From Chaetorhynchus papuensis (lineage: Eukaryota > Chordata > Aves > Passeriformes > Rhipiduridae): a stretch of 64,000 nt of DNA. The translations under genes were made by a program, and so were the position numbers. The notes under the pieces were generated by a model. The model saw only the letters and a program-made list of their open reading frames with translations. It did no database searches and was not told where the DNA came from. Of the stretch, positions 52,701 to 64,000 are shown piece after piece; within the stretch, counting starts at the first letter, position 1; each line of letters opens with the position of its first letter. The DNA lies in assembly GCA_013396525.1 (NCBI GenBank), contig VWYX01000794.1, positions 124,001-188,000 on the forward strand, read 5' to 3'.

Positions 52701-55700
52701 ACTGGAGAAATATTTTGTTCCAGAAAGTAGGTGATAAAAAGGAAAATAAACCCAGCAGCGTGAGAGATGTTCTTTTATTGTCTGAGCCGCAGTCAGATGA
52801 TGTTTTTGTTACAATTTAAAAGGCAGAGAGGGAGGTTTTAGGCAGAAACTGAAATCAAGTGTTGAGTTGTTTTGAGTTTAAAGTTGGTTGGAAGTAATAA
52901 AAAATTAAATAATCTGGGTATGATGACAATATTCCTCAGACTAGTGTGCTTATAAAAGTAAGATAATGGGACTGACTACTTTTAAATTGGTGGAAAGCAG
53001 GTCACGGTGAAAGCCAAGGCTGGCATGGTTTCCATAGTATTATCAGTTTCCATGCTTACAGGACACAATAGTAGAGCGGGAATCTTGGAACCTGTAAATC
53101 TTTCACTGGTTCTTAGTCGAAGTGGAACAGTTAATGTAGAAAATATCTTTCTCACTTTGCAATAACTCTCAATGGGAGCACAGAAAATGAAAGGGAAGAA
53201 ATGCAAGCTGATGAAGGTTTGCTCTGGCTCAAATAAGAGCAGACGTGATGCCAAAAAGATCTTTGCAGCAGCAAACTAGCTCAAATCAACTCAAGTCTTT
53301 GCCTCTTCAAATATGTATTCCAAAACATGCATGTTCTTGTTTACCAGATAGTGACATATTTAAACTAGTAACTTCAATTGAAAAAACACCCCAAAAAACC
53401 ATACCCTTTCCAAACTCCTCTCTTTCTTATAGAGGAAGATACTAAGTACAAAAGGAATGAGGATGTGTTCCATCCTAGGTGCACAGGAGGGTGAAGACTC
53501 TTTTAAGAGATTGGGAAAAATTTGTCTATTTAGTAAAGAATATCTACAATAAAGGAGAGAGAGGGTTTAGATATAGGGAAAAAAAGGACATTCAAAAGAT
53601 AAGGATGTGTTATCTTCTTTACATCTAGCTTTCCATGAAGGAAAAGATCTTCCAGACTTAAGGAAAAGTCTTTATTCTTAACATTATTAAAGAACAATGG
53701 ATTCAATCCTATATAGTAGCCTGAAGTATTACAGTGAAATGTGATTTTCAAGGTGAGGAACGCCATCAAACTGAAATGCAGTGAGATTAAGGCCTCAGAT
53801 GAACCTCTGATGTTTCTCTTGGAACGGTGCAGGGGATCTGTTAATTTATATTGCTCATTGAAAAGTGAACATTTTTGTGTGGGTGGGTGAGGAAAAATCT
53901 CAGCCATCATCCAGTATGGGTAGCATGGGACCACCTCCTTCCTACACACATTTATCAGTGCTAAAGATGTGTTTGGCACAGGTGTCTGGAAGGTGAGGAA
54001 ATACCTGGCATTGGGAATGTTTTCCAAATGTTAGCGTTTGGGATAAACGAGATGAATCACCGGAAAGGAAATAACTACGCAGGACTTCCCATGGGATTTT
54101 GCCTGCTGCTGGTCTCGCAGGAGGCTCCTACGTGCGGAATGTGCTTGAGCAGACTGGGAATGAGGGCAGTGTGAGCACCTGGGGATGTCTGGGAATGGCA
54201 TTGGTGTGGCAGTGCTGAAAGCAGGGCTTTGGGGCATTACTCTGCCTCTCCCTGCTCTTTTCAGTCACTTCAGAAAGTTCTGGTTTCCATCGCCCATTTT
54301 TCAGAGATTTTGCCCGGAGTGGACGGATTTTCATTGTGTTGTGTCTCAGCTGAGGCCTGATAAAGTGCCGTGTGCTCTGACCTAGTGAGGGTATAGAGTA
54401 TGGCTGGCAATCAGCACATTTATGCCAAACATAAGGTTTGGTATAGAGGGGAGTGTTGGCACTGAAATTTATGCATGGCAAACTCGTCTGGGAAAGAACA
54501 TTTTCTCCTTCAGTGAGATAATGATTTGCTAATAGTTTAATCAAGCAGGGGAGATTTAATGCATCTGGATGAAGGGACATTAGTGTTTCCGAAAAGGTCA
54601 GACCCATTAACAGCTCAGGAGGACACAGTCGAAGCTGCTTCCTAAGTAACTCTAAGAACAGTGATCCTCAGAGGAACTTGGGGAAAAAAGCCAGAGGGAA
54701 TTTGAATGAGCACCAAACAGTGCTGAGGTATGAAATTTCGCTTGCTTCTCAAACCTGACTTTTTTTTTTTCCCCATAAAGCCCAAAGAGCTGATATTTTG
54801 ATTCTTTAAATGCTGAAACAGTTCAGATGCAGGAACTTTACAGCTGATTTCAACATGTTTGTCTTCATTAACTACTTTAAAGATAACGTCTGTGAAAGAT
54901 TCTGTCCACCCAGGTTCTGCAAGTGAGCACTCTTTTGTTTGCTTTTGTCCTCCCTGTGCTTTTGCAGGGCTGTTTTGTGTTGTGTCCAGTGTTTGGAGAA
55001 GGAACATCAGCAGAAGCATCACCTGTGTCAGAGCAAGCTCCCTTCCCATGAGCTTGCACAAACCAGCTGTAGTTTCACCAAACCAGCTGGAGCACCAGCT
55101 GTGCTGTTTGCCTCCTTCCCAGTCTTTTCCTTCTTGTTTCCCCACAGCCTCACCCGTGGCAGAGTACCCAGGAGCTCCCGGTTGCTGAGGGTGGCAGAGG
55201 GGGGGTGCTGCCAGCACGGCAGGGCACTGCTGAGCTGCCACTGTCACACAGGCTTACAAAACAGGGACCTAGGCCGAGTCTCTGTCAGACAGCTTCACTT
55301 GCCCTCTGCTCTTGCCTCTGGCTTTGCTGCTTTATTGTCCTGGGTTTGGCTGTAATTCCCAGCAATGGAAAAACATGTTGCTCTTTAAATGCAGATGGGA
55401 ATTCATTCCTGAAGGAAAAAATATGTCTCTTTAGGCTACTGCTATTGTTTTCTTTGAGTTTTATTTTTTGCCTGTGAGTTATTTCTAGCAACTTTTAATT
55501 TAATTTTTTTTTGTTTTTTAATCAGACAGAGGGGATTATTCGTCAGTGTCTTAAAGCACACACTCTCAGTATAGCAGTGATCCCAAGTCGGGGTATGTAA
55601 AGTTCAGAGTGAAAATTGCATTTGCAGTGATCAGGAAGGAATTGAAAGTGTTGGCTTATTTCTGCCTTTTGAAGTACTTTCATTGGCGTAATACAAATGC

Positions 55701-56345
55701 TTATATCAGTTCAGAGTTGTAGAATTGGCTTTTATGTTAAAAAAAAAAAGGAAAAGAAAAAAAAAATAAGTGCTTTTTGCTCACACTGACCTGTTTTCCT
55801 GATTTAAACCTGTAGTGCTGGGACTTGATCTCATGAGTTATGATGTGTCATGGGGTATGTGGTTAGGAGTGAACTTGCTGCTTGGAGTTTGACTCAGCTG
55901 TAGTCCTAAAGTATAATACAAGGCATACAAATTTGAGAAAGTCACCAAAAACTTAGTGCACTTCAGAGAAAACTGATTCCTGGTCCATCAGTCTTATATG
56001 ACAACTTCAGGGCCAGATCCTCTCAACATATACAAGTTGCTGTAAATACTGAGTATGTCTTAGTACATTAGCAAAAGATATGTCTGAAGCTTTTTGTTTC
56101 ATTTTCCATGAAATCACTGATTTGTATCCACATTTTTCATAAACCAGGGTGGGAGTGGATGGGGGAAGTAAATATTCTTACATACCCATTGCGATTTCTC
56201 ATGCCCTTAAGATTAGCAAGTGTCTGACTTGCTTGTGTGCCTGTTATGATTAATTTTAATAGTATGCAATGTCTGACTGTCCATCCTCAGTGTTCAGGTT
56301 ATCTTTCTTTACATGTATATTCATTTTACCCTTGGATATGCTGAG

Positions 56346-56798
56346 TTAGAGGAGGGCCACCAAGTTGTTTAGGGGGATGGAGCACCTTTCCTATGAGGAA
56401 AAGCTGAGAGAATCAGGATTGTTCAGCCTGGAGAAGAGGCGGCTTTGGGAGTACCTAATTGTGGCCTTCCAGGGACCCTGTAGGGACCCTGCAAGAATGG
56501 AGAAGGACTATTTGCATGTAGTGACAGGACAAGGGGGAATTTCTTTCAAACAGAAAGAAAATAAGTTTAGATTAGATTATTATGAAGAAATTGTTCCCTG
56601 TGAGGGTGGTGAGGCTCTGGCACAGCTTGCCCAGAGAAGTTGTGGCTGCCCTATCCCTGGAAGTGTCCAAGGCCAGGCTGGATGGAGCTCGGAGCAACCT
56701 GGTCTAGTGGAAGGTGTCCCTTCCCGTGGCAGGGAGGTTGAAACTGGAGGATCTTTAAGGTCCCTTCCAACCCAGGCTGTTCCTGATTCTGTGATTTC
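56346..56798 (+). mobile_element. CR1 LINE, longest copy in the window
   Basis: About 450 bp. It opens with CR1 ORF2 C-terminal codons (EHLSYEEKLRESGLFSLEKR) from 56365, passes a 12-bp duplication (agggaccctgt/agggaccctgc, about 56470-56495), and continues with the FKQKENKFRLD segment. The family frame then shifts near 56580, and the last codons (REVVAALSLEVSKARLDGA, then RSNLV) run in another frame to the CTGGTCTAG stop. A canonical 3' UTR and a tgattctgtgatt tail follow. A 147-codon open frame from 56365 crosses the frameshift and is not a functional protein. The duplication and frameshift show the copy is dead. Confidence 0.95.
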
Positions 56799-59024
56799 AA
56801 GGGGGTAGCACCAGGGCATAATCTCCATCATCAGCTTGGCCAGGAGAGCTGCAGAAGGCTCCCCACTTCTGCAGTGAAATTACCTTCCACCCTTAATAGA
56901 ATCAACCCTCCAAAACCTCGGGTTGTACTTGGTCAATGAGATCTGAAATAGTTCTGATTATGATGTTAACTGGCACTAGGAATATTTAGATGTAGTACCT
57001 GAAGGCTAATTCAGGATGTTTGTACCAGATGAAAGCATCCAGAGGAACACCTTGTGCTGACCTACTTGTGTTTCTGGGACGGTGCCAGTTAAATTGCTGT
57101 CACGGTAGAAGAAATGTTAACGAATGGCAGAGGAATAATAGGGCCCAGGTGTAAAAGCCTATTAATCTACCTGGCTATTGTTGCTGTGAATGAAGAACAT
57201 GTTATTTTAATGGCAACACTGACTGTTTACACTTCACTGAACTGCGAAGATTGGAGAGCCGGGGGTGGGTGTGAATTAAAATGTTTGAACATATATTGGT
57301 ATCTTTGTGTGCAGGGAAAATAGGATGTTTGCTTTTGGCAGTCATCTGCAAAAAGTAATTGTTTCTGTTGCAAAAATTTGGAACCTAATAATGAATAATA
57401 ATATCTAATAAAATCAAATCACAATAGACTGTGAATTTCTTGAACAATAAGCGTACCTAATTTCAAGCTTAAATACTCTCGCTAGTAAAACTACCATTGT
57501 GTAGTACATGCACCAATTATTCTGCTTCCATTGCTTTCTCTCATGATAGAAATGATATTTCACTTGTGTGAAGTGAATTTTGAGTTTATTTTGTGAGGGG
57601 TGATCATTATTGATAAAATATTTGGAGTTGGCAGCGGAGGGGTGTGGGTGTGTTTGGTTTCTTCCACAACATTTTAATTGCGATATGCTTTGATATTTCC
57701 TGTTCTTAAAAATGTGTATAAGGCACAGGCTTATACACTTGTCATCCCATAAAGTTGAGTTTGAAAATGCACTCTGCTATATTCCTTTCAAAGAGGTTTT
57801 GATTATGTGTAATTTTATTTTTCTAAGTGAGATTTTTTGGGGATAGAATAGTTGAAATGTCTGCTTCTGTTCCACTTTCTTTTTTTATCCACAAACTTTA
57901 GCTGTGGCAGTGTTGGAGCCGGTGGCTTTTTGGTGAGATTAAGCTGCTCGGTGTTAATTCTGAAACCATTTGAGAAGTTGTTAGTAATTAAAATAGTCAC
58001 TGATGCTGAATGTGGGAACAGGGAATCTTTCAAGTATTGCAGCCAAACCTACATTGTCAAACAGGGCAATTTTAATTCTTGCCATGTAACTTCTGTTTTC
58101 CAGAGCCCTGCTGGAAAGCTGATGGGCACAAGCACTGCTGTAGCTCAGATTTTTGCGTTAGCAGAAGTTGGATGTTGTTATTTCCAAGTTATCTTTTATG
58201 GTTTCCCTTAAATACATATGGAAAAGCTTTGGATTGCCTTTGGCAAAAGGATTAAAAGGTTATTGGCAGATGGAAGCAGCACAATAATAATGCTGCAGCA
58301 AATTATTAGCTATGTTAGAAGCAATTCCATGGTCTGTTTTACTTTTTAATTAAACTTTTTTCAAACTATCACCTAGTTCTCAGCTTAGGCTTTTTGTTTC
58401 CTGTCTTTGAGTAATGAAAATGTCAAGGATAGCTGGGTAGGAAAAAAGCCTTTCAGGTCTTAGTCTTCTGTAATTTGTCCATGGCATTGCGTGTATAGAA
58501 GGGAGCCATCGGATCTGGCCTGACCACTTGCAGTGGGAGAAAACAGAGCAAACCCCAAGATGACTGCAAGTGCTAATTGGTCTTGACATCCCCATTGTCA
58601 GGGGAGGAGAACCAAGAGCGTTTTGTCCAGTTTAAAAGAGCTGCTTTGGGTTTTGTTTGATGGTTTATTTTCTTATTTAAGGAAGTTGGGGGTGGGAGTT
58701 ATTTTCTCAAAGTAATTGGCGTCTTACAGACGTGGTCTTTGTTACTTCATTTCCTAGCAAACAAAGTAAATTTGTGATAAAACTAGAAAATTACTGTTGT
58801 AGTAACATTGCACAGTGAAACACACCATCGGAGGGAGAGGAGAGGGAGAGCAGCAATCTGTCTTCTGTTTTGTCCTCTTGTGCTTTTTACTGGGATAAAC
58901 CAACTTTGTCTTTTTCCAGAACTGCCCCCAGTGAGCTCTCATTTGACAATAAACCAATGAAGAGGGGTTAAAAAAAAAAAAAAAATCACAGCTCATAGGT
59001 CGGACTCTGTGGGTTTGCAAGTAT

Positions 59025-59076
59025 TTGTGAGTCTGTGTAAGTGGAACTCTTTGTGAGTCTATGTAAGAAGAACTCT
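59025..59076. repeat. 26-bp tandem duplication
   Basis: ttgtgagtctgtgtaagtgg plus aactct at 59025-59050 is followed directly by ttgtgagtctatgtaagaag plus aactct at 59051-59076, differing at three positions. Confidence 0.9.
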
Positions 59077-61036
59077 TTTCTGCTCAGTCTCTTCAGCAGT
59101 TGATTTCCCTTGCACGGTGTGGTTTTTGTCGTTCAGCTGGGGATGAGGGACCAAAGAGCAGGAGGCAGCAGGACAGGTTGTTGGGGATTTTTCCCATGAC
59201 AGGCAAGGACAGGGGCTTGGGTGTTCAGCACTGCCACAAGCAAGCAAAAAATTCAGACCCCAAACTCAAAAGCCATGTGCCATTTGTGTTTCTGCTTACC
59301 TGTGCAAGTGGTGGTTATGGCTGTAACCTGGAGAGAGGGATTTTGGGGAGTTCCCTTGCCAGGGAGGGCATGGTATGGCTGGAGGGCTCATCACAGGCTC
59401 CTCATTTCGTGGGATCTTGCCATTTCTGTGGTCATTTCTGGGTATTTCTGTGTTATATAAACCAAGGGGCAGAGAACCAAATCGTGCTCCTTTGTTAGTG
59501 AAACAGAATTTGCAAGGGAAGAAAATGCATGCGGTAGTTCAGTGTAAACAAGAGAGAACAAAACTTTTCTTGATTTTGACTTTTCTAGTTTAAGGCCTGA
59601 GGACTTCCAAAGAAGTGTTGTTGGCAGTCTTGTTTTAATATTCAAATAGCAAGAGCTCATCATAATGAGATGTCAGCTCTCAGAAGTGGAATATGGAATG
59701 TAGTCGAAATGTTAAAAGCTGAAAACTTGCTGTTCATTTCTAACATTCGTTGCCTCTAAGTTTGCAAAGGTATTCCTGAAATAAGCTGAAAAACCTGGGG
59801 TTTGGGGGCATTTTAGGAGATTTTTTTGGAAACGATTATATGTATAAAGACCCTTCTCTTCTTGTTTACAAGAAAATAAGTTTTATGAACTTACCCATAC
59901 AAAAAGGATTCTATTCTTTCCTCTTCTTTGTTATATACTGTCTTTGCACCCATGAGCTAAACAAAAAATCATTGATTTATTTATTAAAAAAAATCTGTTT
60001 CCTCTTCATTAAACCATGTTTGTTAATAATAATATTTATAGAGGAGCAGGGAAAAAAAGAAAAAGAAAAGAAGCATGAAATTAATTTGTCTTCTGTCAGT
60101 GCTTGGAAGTTGGAATAAGAAAGGGAACTGGAGCACTGAGACAGTATCTTACCCTAGGCTAGTTGTTTACCATTAAAGAGAGAGCTTGCATTCGGGAGGG
60201 AGTGTTATGTTTTGGACTTACTTCCTTGTAACTCATAAATCTTGGCTGTATAAACGTTCAGTCATTAATTAAGGCTTTCAAATTAATCTGTTTCCTGACT
60301 GGACTTGGCTGGTTTTGCATAGAGCAGTGCTGTTGCCCAATCTCCCAGTTTCGGAGTGCTCTCGAACGTGTGACATGGGAGGATGGTGTTTATTGTGGAG
60401 AGTTAATGAACAGCACCAAAGGAGGGAGGGGGAGCCCCTTGGTTACCAACATGTGCAGGAAATAGGGTGCTGGTATCAAAATGGTTTTGTGCACTTTAAT
60501 TGCTTCCCTTACTTCAAACAATGGCAAAAGTGGGTATTTTGTATTGATAAATGTCAGTCCCAGGCAGAAGTATTTTTCATTCTTTTCATTATTCTCACAT
60601 GGTGTTCTGGTTTTGCAGTTCAGCCAGTTTACTCAGGATGATGTGTAAATACAGCCAAAATATCTCGCTCCTGTGATGGAAAAAGATTTCAACTTTTGTT
60701 AAGAGACTTTTTAGAAATCAATTGGTAGTATTATCACTCAGGTGCTGCTCATTTGGGATTTGTGTCCTACTTGTTTTACCCTTTCTTAACAAATGTGTAA
60801 ATGTATAAATATATTTGTGTCTCCTTTCTTACTTATGCAGCCGTGGAGGAGCTTTTATCATATATTTAATTATTTCTCTAATATTAAGTATTTTCAGAAA
60901 TTCATCCTGGAGATGTACTACTTTTTGTAGCCATTTCAAACCAAAAAGATTTTCATTACCTGGGTACCAGATGTGAATTAAAGCAGTCAGCTTCCTTCAG
61001 TTCTGCATGTGCAAAGGATTTCATAAATAACTTGTA

Positions 61037-61250
61037 AGGTTTAGATTAGACATATGGAAGAAGAGGGTGCTGAGGCACTGGCACAGGTTGCCCAGAGAAG
61101 TTGTGGATGCCCCGTCCCTGGAAGTGTTCAAGGCAAGATTGGATTGGGCTCTGAGCAGCCTGGTCTAGTGAAAAGTGTCCCTGCCAATGGCAGGGGGTTG
61201 GGACAAGACAATCTTTAATATCCCTGCCAACTCAAACCATTCCAGAATTC
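61037..61250 (+). mobile_element. CR1 LINE, 5'-truncated 3' end
   Basis: Begins with ORF2 codons RFRLDIWKKRVLRHWHRLPR, continues EVVDAPSLEVFKARLDWA and LSSLV to the CTGGTCTAG stop, all in one frame. Compared with the 56.3-kb copy, a few residues are missing between the FRLD and RLPR segments, consistent with a small internal deletion. The 3' UTR has caatctttaatatccctgcc and ends in ccagaattc. + strand, 5'-truncated. Confidence 0.93.
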
Positions 61251-63685
61251 TTTTTTTTTAGTAAAATGATTTTTCCATATCCAAGAAAACCCCTTGCATT
61301 TTAATGGCATGAAAGACAAGGTGTGTTTTTAGTTGCACTTAGTCCCAAGCTAAGCCATTCTAAATATTTCCAGGTCTTTCAGTATTGCTTTTTACAGATT
61401 TCTGATGAGAAACATGACTCCATGTGTTCATGAGGAGCACTGGCCAGAGGAATCCCTCTCCTTTTAATCAGCACTTTGAAAAACTCGGTGTGTCCTCAAT
61501 GCTAATGTTGGCATGTGAAAGAACAGCCTGACCCTTAAGAACACCTCTGCCACTCTTACCATGTTTTTTTGGAGCAGAAAAAGAGGTTATTATCACCCAA
61601 TAAGTTCTTTCAGTAGCAGCTTCATCTCTAGAAGTTTGTCACAGAGATGCAGCATCAAAGATGTGCAGGCAACGAGTGACCCACTGAGTTGGACAGGTGG
61701 TGGGAGTCCAGGTGGGCTTGCTGTGCTTGGTGAAAGTACCATGTGGAGCATGATAGGAACACTTGCTAAATATGAAACATAGTATTAACAAACTGTGGCA
61801 ATAAATCTCTCTTCTGCCAGTATACATTTGATTGGAGACAGTCCTGGACTTGCTGGGAGATAGGATGGGTTGTTGGATTGTCTCATTGGTTTCTTCTTTC
61901 TTATGCATTTGATAAATCACTTGACACATCGTATTTGGTAACAAGTAAACTATTTCAAAGCCTGAAATGATGCCTGGGTGACATTTATAATTTGAAATCC
62001 GTTGTTACATAAGACTTGACATTCAGTGTTGTATTCAGCGGTGTCTGTGTGCAGCCTAGGGAGCAGAACAAATTACAGTTCACCTTATTGCTTGCCATAT
62101 ACAAACTAGGAGTGGTTTTGCCGTGTGCAGATTCAAAATGAGGAGCTACATTCAAAATACCTCTAGGGCTTTGTTACAGATGGTGTGTTTTGTGGCTACC
62201 CATTTGTTTTGGGACCTGTTTCCTGAGGGGTGTTACCAGGAGGTTGCATCAAGCCACTTTGGAATGGCTGGTGCTGGTTTTGGTGCCATTCCAGTCCTGT
62301 GCTGTACAGCAGAAGTCATTCAGCCTATTTAAAAAGGGCTTAAAGCTAGCTAAATAAAGTAAATAAAGGGGGTCAGTCCACGTGGTGGTGAGAGCCAAGG
62401 CCAGTGATGACTCCCTGGACCGCATGAGCTGCTCTGCTTATCTGGCAATCCTGGAGCTCTCCAGGCTTTTCCAGCAGAGCCAGCGCAGGGAGCCATGCAG
62501 GATCCCCTTGTGATCATTGCTCCTGCTGTGGTTTCCCAAGGTGAACAAAACAATGATCCTGGTGTTACAATGATAAACCAAGTCCAGTCCTAGCCCAGTC
62601 AGGATCCGCACGGAACAGGTTGTTCCCTGCGAGTCGGAACAACGCTGATAACATTTGGCAGGAATAGCAAATGCACATTAATATTTGCATTATGATAACA
62701 GGGAGAGTCTATTTTGAGGTCTATATTTGGTACTAATAATTCATCCTTGCGTTTGAGATGATTCCTGAAAGAAAGTATCTGTTTCCTACAGAAACAGTCT
62801 TTCTTGAAAGTCTCTCATTTTTCAAACAGAGAGCTTTTAGTCACTTTATTTTTACCATTTGAAATCCAGCAGTTTTATTGTACTAATGTTTAGCCTGCCA
62901 GGACTTTTTAGCACCAGATTTTTTTATTTTGAAAGTAGTGAGGGTTTTTTTGCTGTTTGTTTCTTCTTAATTCATATGCAACATTTAAGGAAGGCTTAAT
63001 TAACTCCAGAATACAGAGAGAGGGAAAGGAAACAGTGCTCAGCAATTGAGAATGTATTTAGCTACATTTATACAAAAGTGATTGTATTACCTAAATCCCT
63101 TTTTCTTTATTTTTGGATGAGTTTGGGGGCTAGGAAGGGAAGGCAGGCACAGGCTTGGTAAAAAGAAGGGGAGGGAGGAAAAATGTTTCCATGGATCTGG
63201 AAAGCAGAAATATAATGAGCTATCTCTGTGTAGAGCTGAAGCCGGTCTTAAAACTCCTTGAGTCAGAGTTTAAATTTCAATTTAGGAGGTTTGTAAAGGT
63301 TGGAAAAGCCATGGAAATCAAATTCTATTCTCGAGGTGTGAACACAGGACTGGGCTGATCCTGGGTAGGAAGGCCAGTTCTTGTAACTGTTTTTTATTAA
63401 AATATTTTGTTACTTCTGCTGCAAATTAACATTGGTTTGAACATTTTCTCTCTTAAGTATTGTTCAGTCTTCCTCATTAAAAAAACATTTCCTCAATAAT
63501 AATAGGTTCCATATGTAGATGTACTATGTATGTAAAGTGATACATATTAATATAGCAATTGCCCATGAAAATGTGTTTTTTTGCTTTTCCACCCTGTAAT
63601 GACCCTTCCTGCTCCTGCCCCCAAACAAGCAGAACAACAAGAGGGCCTGTTGAACGGAAATGTGCAGTTTTAAACAATTTTCCAG

Positions 63686-63781
63686 ATACGACGCTTTCCG
63701 AGCTGGAGCGGAGCTGGCAGAGGAGGCCGGCAGAGACGGATCGCTGGCTGTTCCAGGAACAGCCTGACTTTGCAAAGCAGG
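63686..63781 (+). other. Candidate unannotated exon (96 nt, symmetric phase)
   Basis: Acceptor-like cagttttaaacaattttccag is followed by 96 nt of CpG-rich open sequence (TTLSELERSWQRRPAETDRW, then LFQEQPDFAKQ) to a donor-like AGG|gtcagt. The frame enters and leaves in the same phase. The peptide is not SPATA5 and belongs to no family I recognise. The open frame continues past the donor to 63933, so this may be a GC-rich noncoding element. Confidence 0.2.
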
Positions 63782-64000
63782 GTCAGTACCGGGGCTCGCA
63801 TGTGCCTGACAGCGAGCGCTTGGCTTTCCTGGGAAAGCTGCTCACCACGTGCTTCACCGGGGCCCTCCTCCTGCAGGACCCTTCTCTGACAGGATGGTGC
63901 TTCCAGCTGAGCCCTTGCTCGGTGCTTTGCTGAACCCCAGTGTTGCAGTGAGATGGAAACACTTTACAGTGCTTTGTACTTCATCCCAAAAACCTGTGGG

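Larger units (their letters stand above)
49776..64000 (+). other. SPATA5: SPATA5 intron downstream of the exon (partial)
   Basis: Begins with the gtaaaa donor. The next expected peptide, the C-terminal lid of the second AAA domain and the short tail, was not found, so this intron runs beyond the window. 49776-53500: unique AT-rich sequence with nothing recognised. 53530-55247: three long minus-strand open frames, origin unclear. 55740-55770: A-rich run. 56346-56798 and 61037-61250: CR1. 57100-57800: unique AT-rich sequence. 58970-58985: poly-A. 59025-59076: 26-bp tandem duplication. 62640-62730: AT-rich stretch with octamer-like and GATA-like words. 63686-63870: CpG-rich, exon-like. Assignment to SPATA5 follows from exon orientation and the lack of any other gene signal. 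Confidence 0.7.

Noticed and set aside
56365..56808. 147-codon + strand open frame
   Set aside because: It is the frameshifted C-terminal end of a CR1 polyprotein, not a host gene.

Overview
The window looks like bird nuclear DNA, almost all of it intron. Six truncated copies of the avian/reptilian LINE CR1 end in the usual form: the last codons of ORF2, a CTGGTCTAG stop, a short 3' UTR with 'aaggtcccttccaac', and an ATTCT/GATTCT tail. Base composition is AT-rich, with long poly-A/T runs and small CpG-rich patches. I saw no bacterial-type gene order, operon, CRISPR array, rRNA or tRNA.

One protein-coding exon is secure: 49611-49775 on the + strand, 55 codons, phase 0 at both ends, with good splice sites. 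It encodes part of the second AAA ATPase domain of SPATA5 (also AFG2A), including the RPGR arginine-finger motif and the YSGAE segment. I found neither the preceding exon (Walker B, DELDA-type) nor the final C-terminal exon. I therefore read 1-49610 as part of one large upstream intron and 49776-64000 as part of the next, probably last, intron.

Layout. 1-7.2 kb: unique AT-rich intron with an 18-bp inverted repeat at 1404-1500. 7.2-7.6 kb: a poly-T low-complexity block. 7.6-23.5 kb: unique intron with a (CA)n, an old interspersed repeat near 18.7 kb and a CpG patch near 20.9-21.1 kb. 23.5-29.6 kb: two CR1 ends flanking an isolated CpG island at 25.98-26.23 kb with two CTCF-like motifs and, 0.5 kb further on, a consensus splice donor. 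29.6-38 kb: unique intron. 37.9-38.55 kb: a decayed remnant of a different, older LINE, from the C-terminal part of its reverse-transcriptase polyprotein. 39-49.6 kb: two CR1 ends, microsatellites, a 23-bp minisatellite in a GC-rich patch, and a perfect 19-bp-arm hairpin 290 bp before the exon. 49.8-64 kb: two more CR1 ends, a cluster of three long minus-strand ORFs without recognised homology (53.5-55.2 kb), a 26-bp tandem duplication, and a CpG-rich exon-like stretch at 63.7 kb.

All family assignments come from reading the translation against remembered family patterns; no search was run. I see no clear new biological system. The best leads are the CpG island with paired CTCF-like sites, the old LINE relic, the two hairpins and the exon-like stretch at 63.7 kb.
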